Part shown: positions 28,213 through 37,161 of the stretch, in pieces
Numbering within the stretch: position 1 is the stretch's first letter
Layout: the number at the start of each line of letters is the position of its first letter
Source of the DNA: JAJPKK01 sp963781195
Lineage (GTDB): Bacteria > Pseudomonadota > Alphaproteobacteria > Rhizobiales > Xanthobacteraceae
NCBI GenBank assembly: GCA_963781195.1
Contig: CAWAEZ010000004.1
Span: 434,001-498,000, forward strand
Direction of reading: 5' to 3'
Length of the DNA stretch: 64,000 nucleotides
Program-made: the position numbers and the translations under genes
The notes under the pieces: generated by a model
Told to the model about the DNA's origin: nothing
The model's database searches: none
Seen by the model: the letters and a program-made list of their open reading frames with translations, nothing else

Positions 28213-28992
28213 ATGCGGAGGAGTATCGCTCTTTGTGCGGGCGGCGCGGTCATGGCGGCCGGCGTCCTGGTCGGCGCGGCGCGCCATGCGAGCGCCGAGG
28301 CGCTGGTCGAGAACAGCGCGGAATTCCGCATGCAACTCGACTTCCAGGTCAAGGACGAGGCGCTCAAGAAGCTGCTCCCCGCCGGCTGGGAGCCTCAGGT
28401 CGCGACCCAGGGCCCGGCCAAAGACTGCAACATCCGCCTGATCTTCATCGATCGCGTCGACGTCACCGGCGCCGACAACGCCCCGAAGACCTCGAGCCAG
28501 CTCGCCTATCTCGCCGTGCCGGTCAAGCAGACGGGCACCAGCAATTCCGGCCAGATGATCATCGCCGGCCTTGCCGGCGATCCCAAGGAATCGCCCGGGC
28601 CGTTCGGCAATTACTCGCCGGCCACCGCGAAGGTGCAGCGCTCGGTGAGCATCGACAACGGCGTCGCGCTCGGCGAGGAGAACTGGGTGTTCTCGGCCGC
28701 CAATGGCGAGCACATGGAGGTGCATCTCAAATACGAACGCGGTTCGGGGCGCCGCAACCCGACCCAGGAGGTGAAGTTCTTCGATCCACGCAATCCGGGC
28801 ACCTACCAGATCTTCAAGGTGGATTCCGGGCTCGACATCATGAAGAACGCTTCGGTGCCGGTGAAGGACAAGGTGAAGGAGTTCACCTACAAGGTGTCCG
28901 GCGGCAACCTCGGATCGCTGTTCGACGGCAGCGAGAAGGTGCTGAGCTGGGATTCCTTCCACTGGTATAACCGGGGCATCTACACGCCCTGA
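28213..28992 (+). CDS. Secreted protein of unknown function inside the PQQ array
   Basis: The 259-residue protein has a signal peptide (1 to about 28, ending HASAEA) and a soluble domain that starts EFRMQLDFQVKDEALKKLLP. The phrase LLPAGWEP, the repeated beta-strand pattern and LAYLAVPVKQTG recall the acetoacetate-decarboxylase-like fold, but I see no catalytic Lys motif and the link is weak. GAGGGGAG lies six bases before the ATG. It sits between the two arms of the dehydrogenase array and 174 bases before copy 3. A role in binding a substrate or product of these enzymes is an inference from position only. No other family is recognised. Confidence 0.75.
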   Translation: MRRSIALCAGGAVMAAGVLVGAARHASAEALVENSAEFRMQLDFQVKDEALKKLLPAGWEPQVATQGPAKDCNIRLIFIDRVDVTGADNAPKTSSQLAYLAVPVKQTGTSNSGQMIIAGLAGDPKESPGPFGNYSPATAKVQRSVSIDNGVALGEENWVFSAANGEHMEVHLKYERGSGRRNPTQEVKFFDPRNPGTYQIFKVDSGLDIMKNASVPVKDKVKEFTYKVSGGNLGSLFDGSEKVLSWDSFHWYNRGIYTP

Positions 28993-29033
28993 GGCATGCG
29001 GTCGTTCGGTTTCCGTCGCTCTCGCAGCCGCGT

Positions 29034-29118
29034 CGTCGCCGGGCTTGTCCCGGCGACGTCGATCGCAAGGCACGGCGGTGCCCCATGATCGGGGTGGCCG
29101 GGACGCGCCGGCCATGAC
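29034..29118. repeat. REP-like palindromic element (CGCCGGGCTTGTCCCGGCG family)
   Basis: The element opens with CGCCGGG-cttgt-CCCGGCG and closes with an inverted counterpart near 29095-29118 (GGCCGGGACGCGCCGGCC). A second, fuller copy is at 39911-40027. Such paired REPs are dispersed in Rhizobiales genomes. Confidence 0.7.
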
Positions 29119-29166
29119 ACCTGTCAGCGGCGGGTAAAAGATAACGAAATTCACTGGGAGAAGACC

Positions 29167-30885
29167 ATGCACATGACTCTGGCATCCTTGCGCGGCCTGC
29201 TTGCCGGTACGGCCATCCTCGCGTCGGGCACCGGCGCGTTTGCCGCCGACGTCACGCCGGACCGTCTCGTCAATGCCGACAAGGAGCCGGGCAACTGGCT
29301 GATGAACCACCGGACCTATGACGCGCAGCGCTATTCGCCGCTCGACACCATCAACAAAGCGAACGTGAAGGGTCTGCGGCTCGCCTATGCGGTCGCGCTC
29401 GGCGGCACCGCGACCAACGAGAACCTGCAGTCGACCCCGCTCGCGGAGGACGGCTTCCTCTACATCGTCGACCAGTGGGGCGTGCTCTACAAGATCGACG
29501 CGCGCTCCGGCGACACGGGCCGCATCGTCTGGCGCATGGACCCGGGCCAGGAGAAGGTGCCGCTGGCGAACCGTGGCGCGGCGCTGTGGGGCAACCTCGT
29601 CATCACCATCGCCAACTATCCTGCGCGCATGATCGCGACCAACAAGGAGACCGGCAAGGTGGTGTGGGAGACCAACCTAGCCGACGGCCAGGTGGACCTG
29701 CAGCTCACCGCGGCGCCGCTCGTGGTCAAGGACAAGGTCCTGCTCGGCGCCGCCGGCGGCGACCGCGGCACCCGCGACTTCATCGTCGCGCTCGACGCCG
29801 CGACCGGAAAGGTGGCGTGGCGGAACTACGTGGTGCCGGCGCCCGGCGAGCCCGGCAGCGAAACCTGGAAGGACAAGAACAACGCCTGGCAGACCGGCGG
29901 CGGCGCCATGTGGGTCACCGGCTCCTACGATGTCGCGACCAACCAGGTGCTGTGGGGCACCGGCAACCCGGTGCCGATGTTCGACCCGTATTACCGGCCC
30001 GGCGACAATCTCTATACCAACAGCCTGATCTCGTGGAATCCGGACAGCGGCAAGATGAACTGGTACCATCAGTACCTGCCCGGCGACATGTGGGACTATG
30101 ACGAGGCCGGCACCCACATTCTGATCGACGGCGCGATCGCCGGCCAGCCGCGCAAGCTGATCACCCATCCCGGGCGCAACGGCTTCCTCTACACCTTCGA
30201 GCGCACCAACGGGCAGACCATGCTCGCCAAGCCCTATGTGGACGCCGTCAACTGGACGGCCGGCATCGACCAGAAGACCGGGATGCCGGTGGACTACGAT
30301 CCCCACAAGGACATCCAGGTCTATTCGGGCAAGCAGAACCAGACGCTAGAGGACCGCACCAAGAAGCTCTGCCCGTCCATGAGCGGCGGCAACAACTACT
30401 TTCCCGCCGCCTTCAGCCCGAAGACGGGGTTGCTCTACGTCCCGTCGATGTCGTCGTGCAATCAGGTGACGCTCGACACCAAGCTTTCCAACAAGGCGGG
30501 CGACTGGAAGGGGGCGACCTTCAAGAGCATCGAGCGCAACGAGTCCGACATCGTCGTCGCCGATCCGCTGACCGGCGAAGTGAAGAAGAAAGTGCACGTC
30601 GCCTACCCCAACAACAGCGGGGTCTTGGCCACCGCCGGCGGCGTGATCTTCACCGGCTTCACCGACGGCACCTTCGCCGCCTATGACGACACCACGCTGG
30701 ATCCGCTCTGGAAGATCAATGTCGGGTCCGGATTCAACGCCCCGCCGATGACCTTCTCGGTCAACGGCAAGCAGTACATCGCGATCATGTCGGGGCTGAG
30801 CCGGATCTCGCTCAGCCGCCACGTGTTCACGCCGGAGCTGCGCGACATGCGCAACCAGACCATGCTCTGGGTATTCGCGCTGTAA
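29167..30885 (+). CDS. PQQ-dependent alcohol dehydrogenase, lanthanide-type signature (array copy 3)
   Basis: The 572-residue protein has a signal peptide (LRGLLAGTAILASGTGAFAA). The triplet is D310-Y311-D312 in WDYDEAG. The usual SGAE reads AGGD (Asp199), and the N-terminal Glu seen in copies 1, 2 and 5 is Gln here (LQSTP). There is no vicinal Cys pair. Two Cys near the C-terminus (KLCPSMSGG and PSMSSCNQ) are shared with the other array members and may form an alternative disulfide. GGGAG lies seven bases before the ATG. Nucleotide identity with copies 4-6 is very high around 29830-29970. A perfect inverted repeat follows the stop. Confidence 0.92.
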   Translation: MHMTLASLRGLLAGTAILASGTGAFAADVTPDRLVNADKEPGNWLMNHRTYDAQRYSPLDTINKANVKGLRLAYAVALGGTATNENLQSTPLAEDGFLYIVDQWGVLYKIDARSGDTGRIVWRMDPGQEKVPLANRGAALWGNLVITIANYPARMIATNKETGKVVWETNLADGQVDLQLTAAPLVVKDKVLLGAAGGDRGTRDFIVALDAATGKVAWRNYVVPAPGEPGSETWKDKNNAWQTGGGAMWVTGSYDVATNQVLWGTGNPVPMFDPYYRPGDNLYTNSLISWNPDSGKMNWYHQYLPGDMWDYDEAGTHILIDGAIAGQPRKLITHPGRNGFLYTFERTNGQTMLAKPYVDAVNWTAGIDQKTGMPVDYDPHKDIQVYSGKQNQTLEDRTKKLCPSMSGGNNYFPAAFSPKTGLLYVPSMSSCNQVTLDTKLSNKAGDWKGATFKSIERNESDIVVADPLTGEVKKKVHVAYPNNSGVLATAGGVIFTGFTDGTFAAYDDTTLDPLWKINVGSGFNAPPMTFSVNGKQYIAIMSGLSRISLSRHVFTPELRDMRNQTMLWVFAL

Positions 30886-30891
30886 GAACGT

Positions 30892-30921
30892 CTCTCCCCG
30901 CGCCGCGCGGCGCGGGGAGAG
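30892..30921. terminator. Perfect inverted repeat after PQQ copy 3
   Basis: Thirty bases, CTCTCCCCGCGCC and its reverse complement around a CGCG-type centre, form a near loop-free G+C-rich stem six bases after the stop. No T-run follows, so it may be a REP-like element or an mRNA 3'-stabilising hairpin rather than an intrinsic terminator. Confidence 0.55.
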
Positions 30922-30983
30922 GTTGCGAAGCGTCCGATCCGGGCGCCCGATAATGAAAAAAGCCATCGAGGGAGGGACTGATC

Positions 30984-32720
30984 ATGCACACGCAGTTCAC
31001 ATGCTTGCGTCCGTCGTCGTTGCGTCGCGTGCTCCTGGCCGGGAGCGCGCTCGTCGTGGGCTTCGGCGGTGCCGCCGTTGCCGCGGACGTCACTGCGGAG
31101 CGGCTCGCCAATGCCGACAAGGAGCCCGGCAACTGGCTGATGAACCACCGCACCTATGATGCGCAGCGTTATTCGCCCCTCGACACCATCAACAAGACCA
31201 ACGTCAAGTCGCTCAGGCTCGCTTACGCGGTCGCCATCGGCGGCACGGCGGCGAACGAGAATCTGCAATCGACGCCGCTCGCCGAAGACGGCTTCCTCTA
31301 CCTCACCGACCAGTGGGGCGTGCTCTACAAGATCGACGTGCGCTCCGGCGACATGGGCCGCATCGTCTGGCGCATGGACCCCGGCCAGGAGAAGGTGCCG
31401 CTGGCGAACCGCGGCGCCGCGCTGTGGGGCAACCTCGTGCTCACGGTCGCGAGCTATCCGCCCCGGGTGATCGCCACCAACAAGGAAACCGGCCGCGTCG
31501 CGTGGGAAACCAACATGTCCGACGGCCAGGCGGACGTGCAACTCACCGCCGCGCCGCTTACCGTCAAGGACAAGGTCATCGTCGGCGCGTCGGGCGGCGA
31601 CCGCGGCGTGCGCGACTGGATCGCCGCGCTCGACGCCGCCACCGGCAAGATCGCGTGGCGCAAATACGTGATCCCGGCTCCCGGCGAGCCCGGCAGCGAG
31701 ACCTGGAAGGACAAGAACAACGCCTGGCAGACCGGCGGCGGCGCCATGTGGGTGACCGGCTCCTACGACGTCGGGACCGGCCAGCTGCTGTGGGGCACCG
31801 GCAACCCGATCCCGTGGTCGGACCCGTTCTATCGTCCCGGCGACAATCTCTTCACCGACAGCCTGATCTCGTGGGACCCGGACAGCGGCAAGATGAACTG
31901 GTACCACCAGTACACGCCGGGCGACATGTGGGACTACGACGAGGAAGGCTCCCACGTCCTCATCGACGGCCTCGTCGACGGCCAGCCGCGCAAGATGGTC
32001 AGCCATGCCGCGCGCAACGGCTTTCTCTACACGTTCGAGCGCGCCAACGGGCAGACCCTGATGGCGAAGCCCTACGTTCCGCAGGTCAACTGGACCCAGG
32101 GGATCGACCAGAAGACCGGGCTGCCGGTCGATTACGATCCCGGCAAGGACGTGCAGGTCTATTCGGGCCGGCAGAACCAGACCGTCGCGGACCCGACCAA
32201 GAAACTGTGTCCGTCGATGGCCGGCGGCAACAATTACTGGCCGCCCTCCTACAGCCCGAAGACCGGGCTCATGTACATCCCGTCATGGTCGGTGTGCAGC
32301 GAGGTGACGCTCGACCAGCAGGCGATCAAGAAGGGGATCTTCTTCAGCCAGACGTTCCGCAGCAGCGAGCGCAACGAATCCGACATCGTCGCCGCCGACC
32401 CGGTCACCGGCGAGATCAAGAAGAAAGTGCACGTTGCCTATCCCAACACCAGCGGCGTGCTGACGACCGCGGGCGGCCTGGTCTTCACCGGCCTCACCGA
32501 CGGTACCTTCATCGCCTATGACGACACCACCCTCGAGCCGGTGTGGAAGATCAACGTCGGATCGGGGTTCAACGCGCCGCCGATGAGCTTCGCGGTGGAC
32601 GGCAAGCAGTATGTCGCGATCATGTCGGGCATCAGCAACATCACCAAGACCAAGCACGTGCTGACCCCGGAGCTGCGCGACATGCGCAACCAGACGATGC
32701 TGTTCGTGTTCGGGCTGTGA
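30984..32720 (+). CDS. PQQ-dependent alcohol dehydrogenase, lanthanide-type signature (array copy 4)
   Basis: The 578-residue protein has a signal peptide (VLLAGSALVVGFGGAAVAA). The triplet D317-Y318-D319 lies in WDYDEEGSH. It has SGGD in place of SGAE and Gln in LQSTP, and no vicinal Cys. It shares the block IPWSDPFYRPGDNLFT with copy 5, whereas copies 3 and 6 have other residues there, so 4 and 5 are the closest pair in this part. GGAGGG sits seven bases before the ATG. It lies 98 bases after copy 3 with a strong hairpin between. Confidence 0.92.
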   Translation: MHTQFTCLRPSSLRRVLLAGSALVVGFGGAAVAADVTAERLANADKEPGNWLMNHRTYDAQRYSPLDTINKTNVKSLRLAYAVAIGGTAANENLQSTPLAEDGFLYLTDQWGVLYKIDVRSGDMGRIVWRMDPGQEKVPLANRGAALWGNLVLTVASYPPRVIATNKETGRVAWETNMSDGQADVQLTAAPLTVKDKVIVGASGGDRGVRDWIAALDAATGKIAWRKYVIPAPGEPGSETWKDKNNAWQTGGGAMWVTGSYDVGTGQLLWGTGNPIPWSDPFYRPGDNLFTDSLISWDPDSGKMNWYHQYTPGDMWDYDEEGSHVLIDGLVDGQPRKMVSHAARNGFLYTFERANGQTLMAKPYVPQVNWTQGIDQKTGLPVDYDPGKDVQVYSGRQNQTVADPTKKLCPSMAGGNNYWPPSYSPKTGLMYIPSWSVCSEVTLDQQAIKKGIFFSQTFRSSERNESDIVAADPVTGEIKKKVHVAYPNTSGVLTTAGGLVFTGLTDGTFIAYDDTTLEPVWKINVGSGFNAPPMSFAVDGKQYVAIMSGISNITKTKHVLTPELRDMRNQTMLFVFGL

Positions 32721-32795
32721 GCCTCGCGCGCGGTGCGGCGACGGTGAACCGCGGACGGTCGACAACGACGTCACGTTGAAAGGGAGAGAAAACTC

Positions 32796-34512
32796 ATGCA
32801 GACCCGACACGCCTCCTTGCGCACGCTCCTGCTGGCCGGGAGCGCCGTTCTCGCGGGCTGGGGCAGCAGCGCCCTGGCCGCCGACGTGACGCCGGAGCGG
32901 CTCGCCAATCCGGAGCCGGGTAATTGGCTGATGAACCACCGCTCCTACGAGTTCGCAGCGCTACGCGCCGCTCGACAAGATCAACACGGCGAACGTGAAG
33001 TCGCTCAAGCTCGCCTACGCGGTCTCGCTCGGCGGCACCTCGGTCAACGAGAACCTCGAGGCGACGCCGCTCGCCGAGGACGGTTTTCTCTACATCACCG
33101 ACCAATGGGGCGTGCTCTACAAGATCGACGGCCGTTCCGGCGACATGGGCCGGATCGTCTGGCGGATGGACCCGGGCCAGGAAAAGACGGCGGACGCCAA
33201 TCGCGGCGCTGCGCTGTGGGGCCGCTTCGTCATCACCGTGGCGAACTATCCGCCGCGGGTGATCGCGACCGACAAGGAGACCGGCAAGGTCGCGTGGGAG
33301 ACCAACATCGGCGACGGCCAGGCCAATCTCGAGTTCACCGCGGCGCCGCTCGCGGTCAAGGACAAAATCGTGATCGGCGCGTCCGGCGGCGACAAGGGCG
33401 TGCGCGACTTCATCCTCGCGGTCGACGCCGCGACCGGCAAGCTGGCGTGGCGCAAATACGTGATCCCGGCGCCCGGCGAGCCCGGCAGCGAGACCTGGAA
33501 GGACAAGAACAACGCCTGGCAGACCGGCGGCGGCGCCATGTGGGTCACCGGCTCCTACGACGTCGCCACCAACCAGGTGCTGTGGGGCACCGGCAATCCG
33601 ATCCCGTGGTCGGACCCGTTCTACCGCCCCGGCGACAATCTCTTCACCGCGAGCCTGATCTCGTGGGACCCCGACACCGGCAAGATGAACTGGTATCACC
33701 AGTATACGCCCGGCGACATGTGGGACTACGACGAGGAGGGCTCGCACATCCTGGTCGACGGCGTGGTCAACGGCCAGCCACGCAAGATCGTCACCCACGC
33801 CGCCCGCAACGGCTTCCTCTATTCGTTCGAGCGGGCAAACGGCCAGACGCTGATGGCGAAGCCCTATGTTCCCCAGGTGAACTGGACGAGCGGCATCGAC
33901 CAGAAGACCGGGCTGCCGGTCGACTACGATCCGGCCAAGGACATCCAGGTCTATTCCGGCAAGCAGAACTTCACCGTCGCGGAACCGACCAAGAAGCTGT
34001 GTCCGTCGATGTGGGGCGGCAACAACTATTATCCGCCGGCCTACAGCCAGAAGACCGGCCTCATCTACATTCCGGCGCTGTCGATGTGCAACGAATCGAC
34101 GCTCGACCAGGAGGCGATCAAGAAAGGCATCTACTTCAGCCGGATCTCCAAGAACAACGAGCGCAACGAATCCGACATGGTCGCCGCCGATCCGCTGACC
34201 GGGGAGGTCAAGAAGCGGGCGCATTCGAGCTTCTCCAATGTCAGCGGCACGCTCGCCACCGCGGGCGGCCTGGTGTTCACCGGCTTCGTCGACGGCACCC
34301 TCGTCGCCTATGACGACACCAGCCTCGAGCCGCTGTGGAAGATCAATGTCGGCTCCGGCTTCAACGCGCCGCCGATGAGCTTCGAGGCCGGCGGCAAGCA
34401 GTACGTCGCGATCCTGTCCGGGTTGAGCCGCCAGTCCAAGGGCCGGCTGGTCAACACGCCCGAGCTGCGGGAGATGCGCAACCAGACCATGCTGTTCGTG
34501 TTCGGGCTGTGA
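32796..34512 (+). pseudogene. PQQ-dependent alcohol dehydrogenase (array copy 5), one-base frameshift
   Basis: The first 51 codons (signal peptide, then LANPEPGNWLMNHRSY) run in one frame; the rest, from QRYAPLDKIN on, is in the next. In the other copies six bases (Asp-Ala) separate the Tyr and Gln codons, but here there are seven (gagttcg at 32949-32955). The downstream frame is fully open for more than 500 codons to a normal end (MLFVFGL) and keeps WDYDEEG, SGGD and LEATP. This suggests a very recent mutation or a sequencing error. AAGGGAG precedes the ATG. If the shift is real, the enzyme is lost unless translation restarts near 32995, which would give a protein without a signal peptide. 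Confidence 0.85.
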
Positions 34513-34516
34513 ATTT

Positions 34517-34659
34517 CTCCCTCTCCCCGCGTGCGGGAAGAGGGTCGGGGTGAGGGGCTTCTCCGCAATTCTGAGCCTTGACCGCTCAGGCGCGTGGAAG
34601 CGCCCCCTCACCCGGCGCGGAAGAGCGCGCCGACCTCTCTCCGCACGCGGGGAGAGGTG
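34517..34659. repeat. Paired palindromic repeats (CTCTCCCCGCxxGCGGGGAGAGG family)
   Basis: Two hairpins, one near 34517-34545 and one at 34634-34658, flank a GTGAGGGG / CCCCTCAC inverted pair. Related sequences occur at 36661-36735, 36913-36990, 37036-37083 and 53164-53230, so this is a dispersed element. It occupies most of the gap before copy 6. Confidence 0.75.
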
Positions 34660-34743
34660 AATCTGCGGCGAGTTGGAATTCTCCCCGCGATCACCGGCAC
34701 GGAACATGGACCCGACGAATTTTTTAGAATGGAGCGAAACCCC

Positions 34744-36459
34744 ATGCGGACCCACCAAGTATCCCTGCGCCGGCTTCTCGCCGGCACCGCCGTCCTCGCC
34801 TGCGCCGGCACGGCCGCCTTCGCCGCCGACGTGACCCCGGACCGGCTCGCCAATCCGGAGCCGGGCAACTGGCTGATGAACCACCGCACCTATGATGCGC
34901 AGCGGTTCTCGCCGCTCGAACAGATCAACAAGGCGAACATCAAGGGGCTCAAGCTCGCCTATGCCGTCGCCATCGGCGGCACCTCGACCAACGAGAACCT
35001 GCAGGCGACGCCGCTCGCCGAGGACGGCTTCCTCTACGTCGTCGACCAGTGGGGCGTGCTCTACAAGATCGACGCCCGCTCCGGCGACATGGGCCGGATC
35101 GTGTGGCGGATGGATCCGGGCCAGGAGAAGGTGCCGCTCGCCAACCGCGGCGCTGCGCTGTGGGGCAACCTCGTCGTCACCACGGCGAACTACCCGCCCC
35201 GCGTCATCGCCACCAACAAGGACACCGGCCGGGTCGCCTGGGAGGCCAATCTCGCCGACGGCCAGCCCGACGTGCAGCTCACTGCGGCGCCGCTCGCGGT
35301 CAAGGACAAGATCATCCTCGGCGCTGCCGGCGGCGATCGCGGCACCCGGGACTTCATCGTCGCGATCGATGCCGCCACCGGCAAGCTCGCGTGGCGCAAA
35401 TACGTGATCCCGGCGCCGGGCGAGCCGGGCTCGGAGACCTGGAAGGACAAGAACAACGCCTGGCAGACCGGCGGCGGCGCCATGTGGGTCACCGGCTCGT
35501 ACGATGTCGCCGGCAACCAGGTGATCTGGGGCACCGGCAATCCGGTGCCGGGCTATGACGCGACCTACCGGCCGGGCGACAACCTCTACACCAACAGCGT
35601 GATCTCCTGGGATCCGGACTCCGGCAAGATGAACTGGTACTTCCAGTACACCCCGGGCGATCACTGGGATTACGACGAGGCCGGCACCCACATCCTGGTC
35701 GACGGCCAGGTGGCGGGCCAAGCGCGCAAGGTGATCACCCATTCCGCGCGCAACGGCTTCCTCTACACAATGGAGCGCAACAACGGCCAGACGCTGCTGG
35801 CGCGCCCCTATGTCGGCAACATCAACTGGACCAGCGGCATCGACCAGAAGACCGGCAAGCCGCTCGACTACAATCCGGGCAAGGACATCCAGCTCTACTC
35901 GGGCGCGGCGGCGCCGACCCTCGACAGCCCGACCAAGACGATGTGCCCGGGCCCGTCCGGCGGCAATAATTTCTGGCCGGCGACCTACAGCGTGAAGACC
36001 CGCCTCATCTACATCCCGACCGCGACGCCGTGCGTGGTCGTCACCCAGAACCCCGCGCTCAGCAACAAGGCGAGCGACTGGAAGGGCGGCACCTACAAGC
36101 AGACCGAGCGCTTCGAGTCCGAGCTCACTGTCGCCGATCCCTTCACCGGCGAGGTGAAGAAGTCCGTGCGCGTGCCATACCCGAACTACAGCGGCACGCT
36201 CTCGACCGCCGGCGGCCTGGTGTTCACCGGCTTCACCGACGGCACCTTTGCGGCTTACGACGACACCACCCTCGACCAGCTCTGGAAGATCAACCTCGGC
36301 GACGGCTTCAACGCCCCGCCGATGACCTTCGAGGCCGGCGGCAAGCAGTATGTCGCGATCCTCGCGGGCCTGAGCGCGATCGCCCGCAGCAAGCACGTGC
36401 TGAGCCCCGAGCTCAAGGACCAGCGCAACCAGACCATGCTGTTCGTGTTCGGGATGTGA
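34744..36459 (+). CDS. PQQ-dependent alcohol dehydrogenase, lanthanide-type signature (array copy 6)
   Basis: The 571-residue protein has a signal peptide (RRLLAGTAVLACAGTAAFAA). The triplet D309-Y310-D311 lies in HWDYDEAG, with AGGD instead of SGAE and Gln in LQATP. There is no vicinal Cys. Copies 3 and 6 share GAAGGDRGTRDFIVA, pointing to a 3/6 pairing as opposed to 4/5 in this stretch. The ATG at 34744 has GGAG nine bases upstream and gives the same leader layout as the other copies; a longer frame to 34594 crosses the repeat element and is not credible. Its last 57 bases are duplicated twice downstream. Confidence 0.92.
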   Translation: MRTHQVSLRRLLAGTAVLACAGTAAFAADVTPDRLANPEPGNWLMNHRTYDAQRFSPLEQINKANIKGLKLAYAVAIGGTSTNENLQATPLAEDGFLYVVDQWGVLYKIDARSGDMGRIVWRMDPGQEKVPLANRGAALWGNLVVTTANYPPRVIATNKDTGRVAWEANLADGQPDVQLTAAPLAVKDKIILGAAGGDRGTRDFIVAIDAATGKLAWRKYVIPAPGEPGSETWKDKNNAWQTGGGAMWVTGSYDVAGNQVIWGTGNPVPGYDATYRPGDNLYTNSVISWDPDSGKMNWYFQYTPGDHWDYDEAGTHILVDGQVAGQARKVITHSARNGFLYTMERNNGQTLLARPYVGNINWTSGIDQKTGKPLDYNPGKDIQLYSGAAAPTLDSPTKTMCPGPSGGNNFWPATYSVKTRLIYIPTATPCVVVTQNPALSNKASDWKGGTYKQTERFESELTVADPFTGEVKKSVRVPYPNYSGTLSTAGGLVFTGFTDGTFAAYDDTTLDQLWKINLGDGFNAPPMTFEAGGKQYVAILAGLSAIARSKHVLSPELKDQRNQTMLFVFGM

Positions 36460-36518
36460 GGTCGGCGATATCCCTCCACGCGTGATTGTTCGACGCGTGG
36501 GGGAACTCGGCTAGGCGT

Positions 36519-37021
36519 GGTAGGGTGGGCAAAGCGAAGCGTGCCCACCACCTTGCTTTCACGTGGGCACGGCGCGAAGTGTGCGCCTTTGCCCACCCTA
36601 CATACTGAGCCCGCAGCTCAAGGACCAGCGCAACCACCATGCTGTTCGTGTTCGGGATGTGAGGTCCTTCACCTCTTCCCGCGTGCGGGGAGAGGTCGGA
36701 TTGCGGAGCAATCCGGGTGAGGGGGCCTCTCCACGAATCTGAGCCCATGAATGGATACCGCCGTAAGCGTGGTAGGGTGGGCAAAGCGAAGCGTGCCCAC
36801 CACCTTGGTTCCACGTGGGCACGGCGCGAAGTGTGCGCCTTTGCCCACCCTACATCCTGAGCCCGCAGCTCAAGGACCAGCGCAACCAGACCATGCTGTT
36901 CGTGTTCGGGATGTAAGGTCCTTCACCTCTCCCTGCGTGCGGGGAGAGGTCGGATTGCGGAGCAATCCGGGTGAGGGGGCCTCTCCACGAATCTGAGCTC
37001 ATGAATGGATACCGCCGTAAG
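36519..37021 (+). repeat. Two tandem ~252-bp units: palindromic element plus copied 3' end of PQQ copy 6
   Basis: Unit 1 (36519-36770) and unit 2 (36771-37021) each begin with an 82-base palindromic element (GTAGGGTGGGCAAAG at one end, CTTTGCCCACCCTAC at the other). Each then carries a copy of the last ~57 bases of the dehydrogenase gene at 34744 (36604-36662 and 36855-36915) and a CTCTCC/GGAGAGG hairpin. The first gene-tail copy has lost two bases (caaccaccatg for caaccagaccatg); the second is nearly intact, with TAA for TGA. No gene lies between 36460 and 37161. Confidence 0.88.
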
Positions 37022-37035
37022 CTCAGGCTCGCGGA

Positions 37036-37083
37036 AAAGCCCCTCACCCCGACCCTGTCCCCGCAAGCGGGGAGAGGGAGCAG
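37036..37083. repeat. Palindromic repeat, same family as 34517-34659
   Basis: AGCCCCTCACCCCGACCC is followed by CCCCGC-aa-GCGGGG and GAGAGGGAG. It is an inverted partial copy of the element before PQQ copy 6. It lies downstream of the SDR gene, which runs leftward. Confidence 0.65.
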
Positions 37084-37161
37084 GTGCATCGAGCAGCAGA
37101 ACCACAAAATGTGTGAATTGAATGCCGTAGCGCAAACGCGGCGAGGTGAGGATTCCGCCCG

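Noticed and set aside
32794..36396. 1200-residue open frame on the minus strand across PQQ copies 5 and 6
   Set aside because: It is antisense to conserved dehydrogenase genes; long antisense frames are expected at this base composition, and its sequence is Arg/His/Val-rich without domains.
36604..36915. Small genes starting in the copied dehydrogenase ends
   Set aside because: They consist of gene-end duplicates and palindromes, have no start signals, and the first copy has lost two bases.
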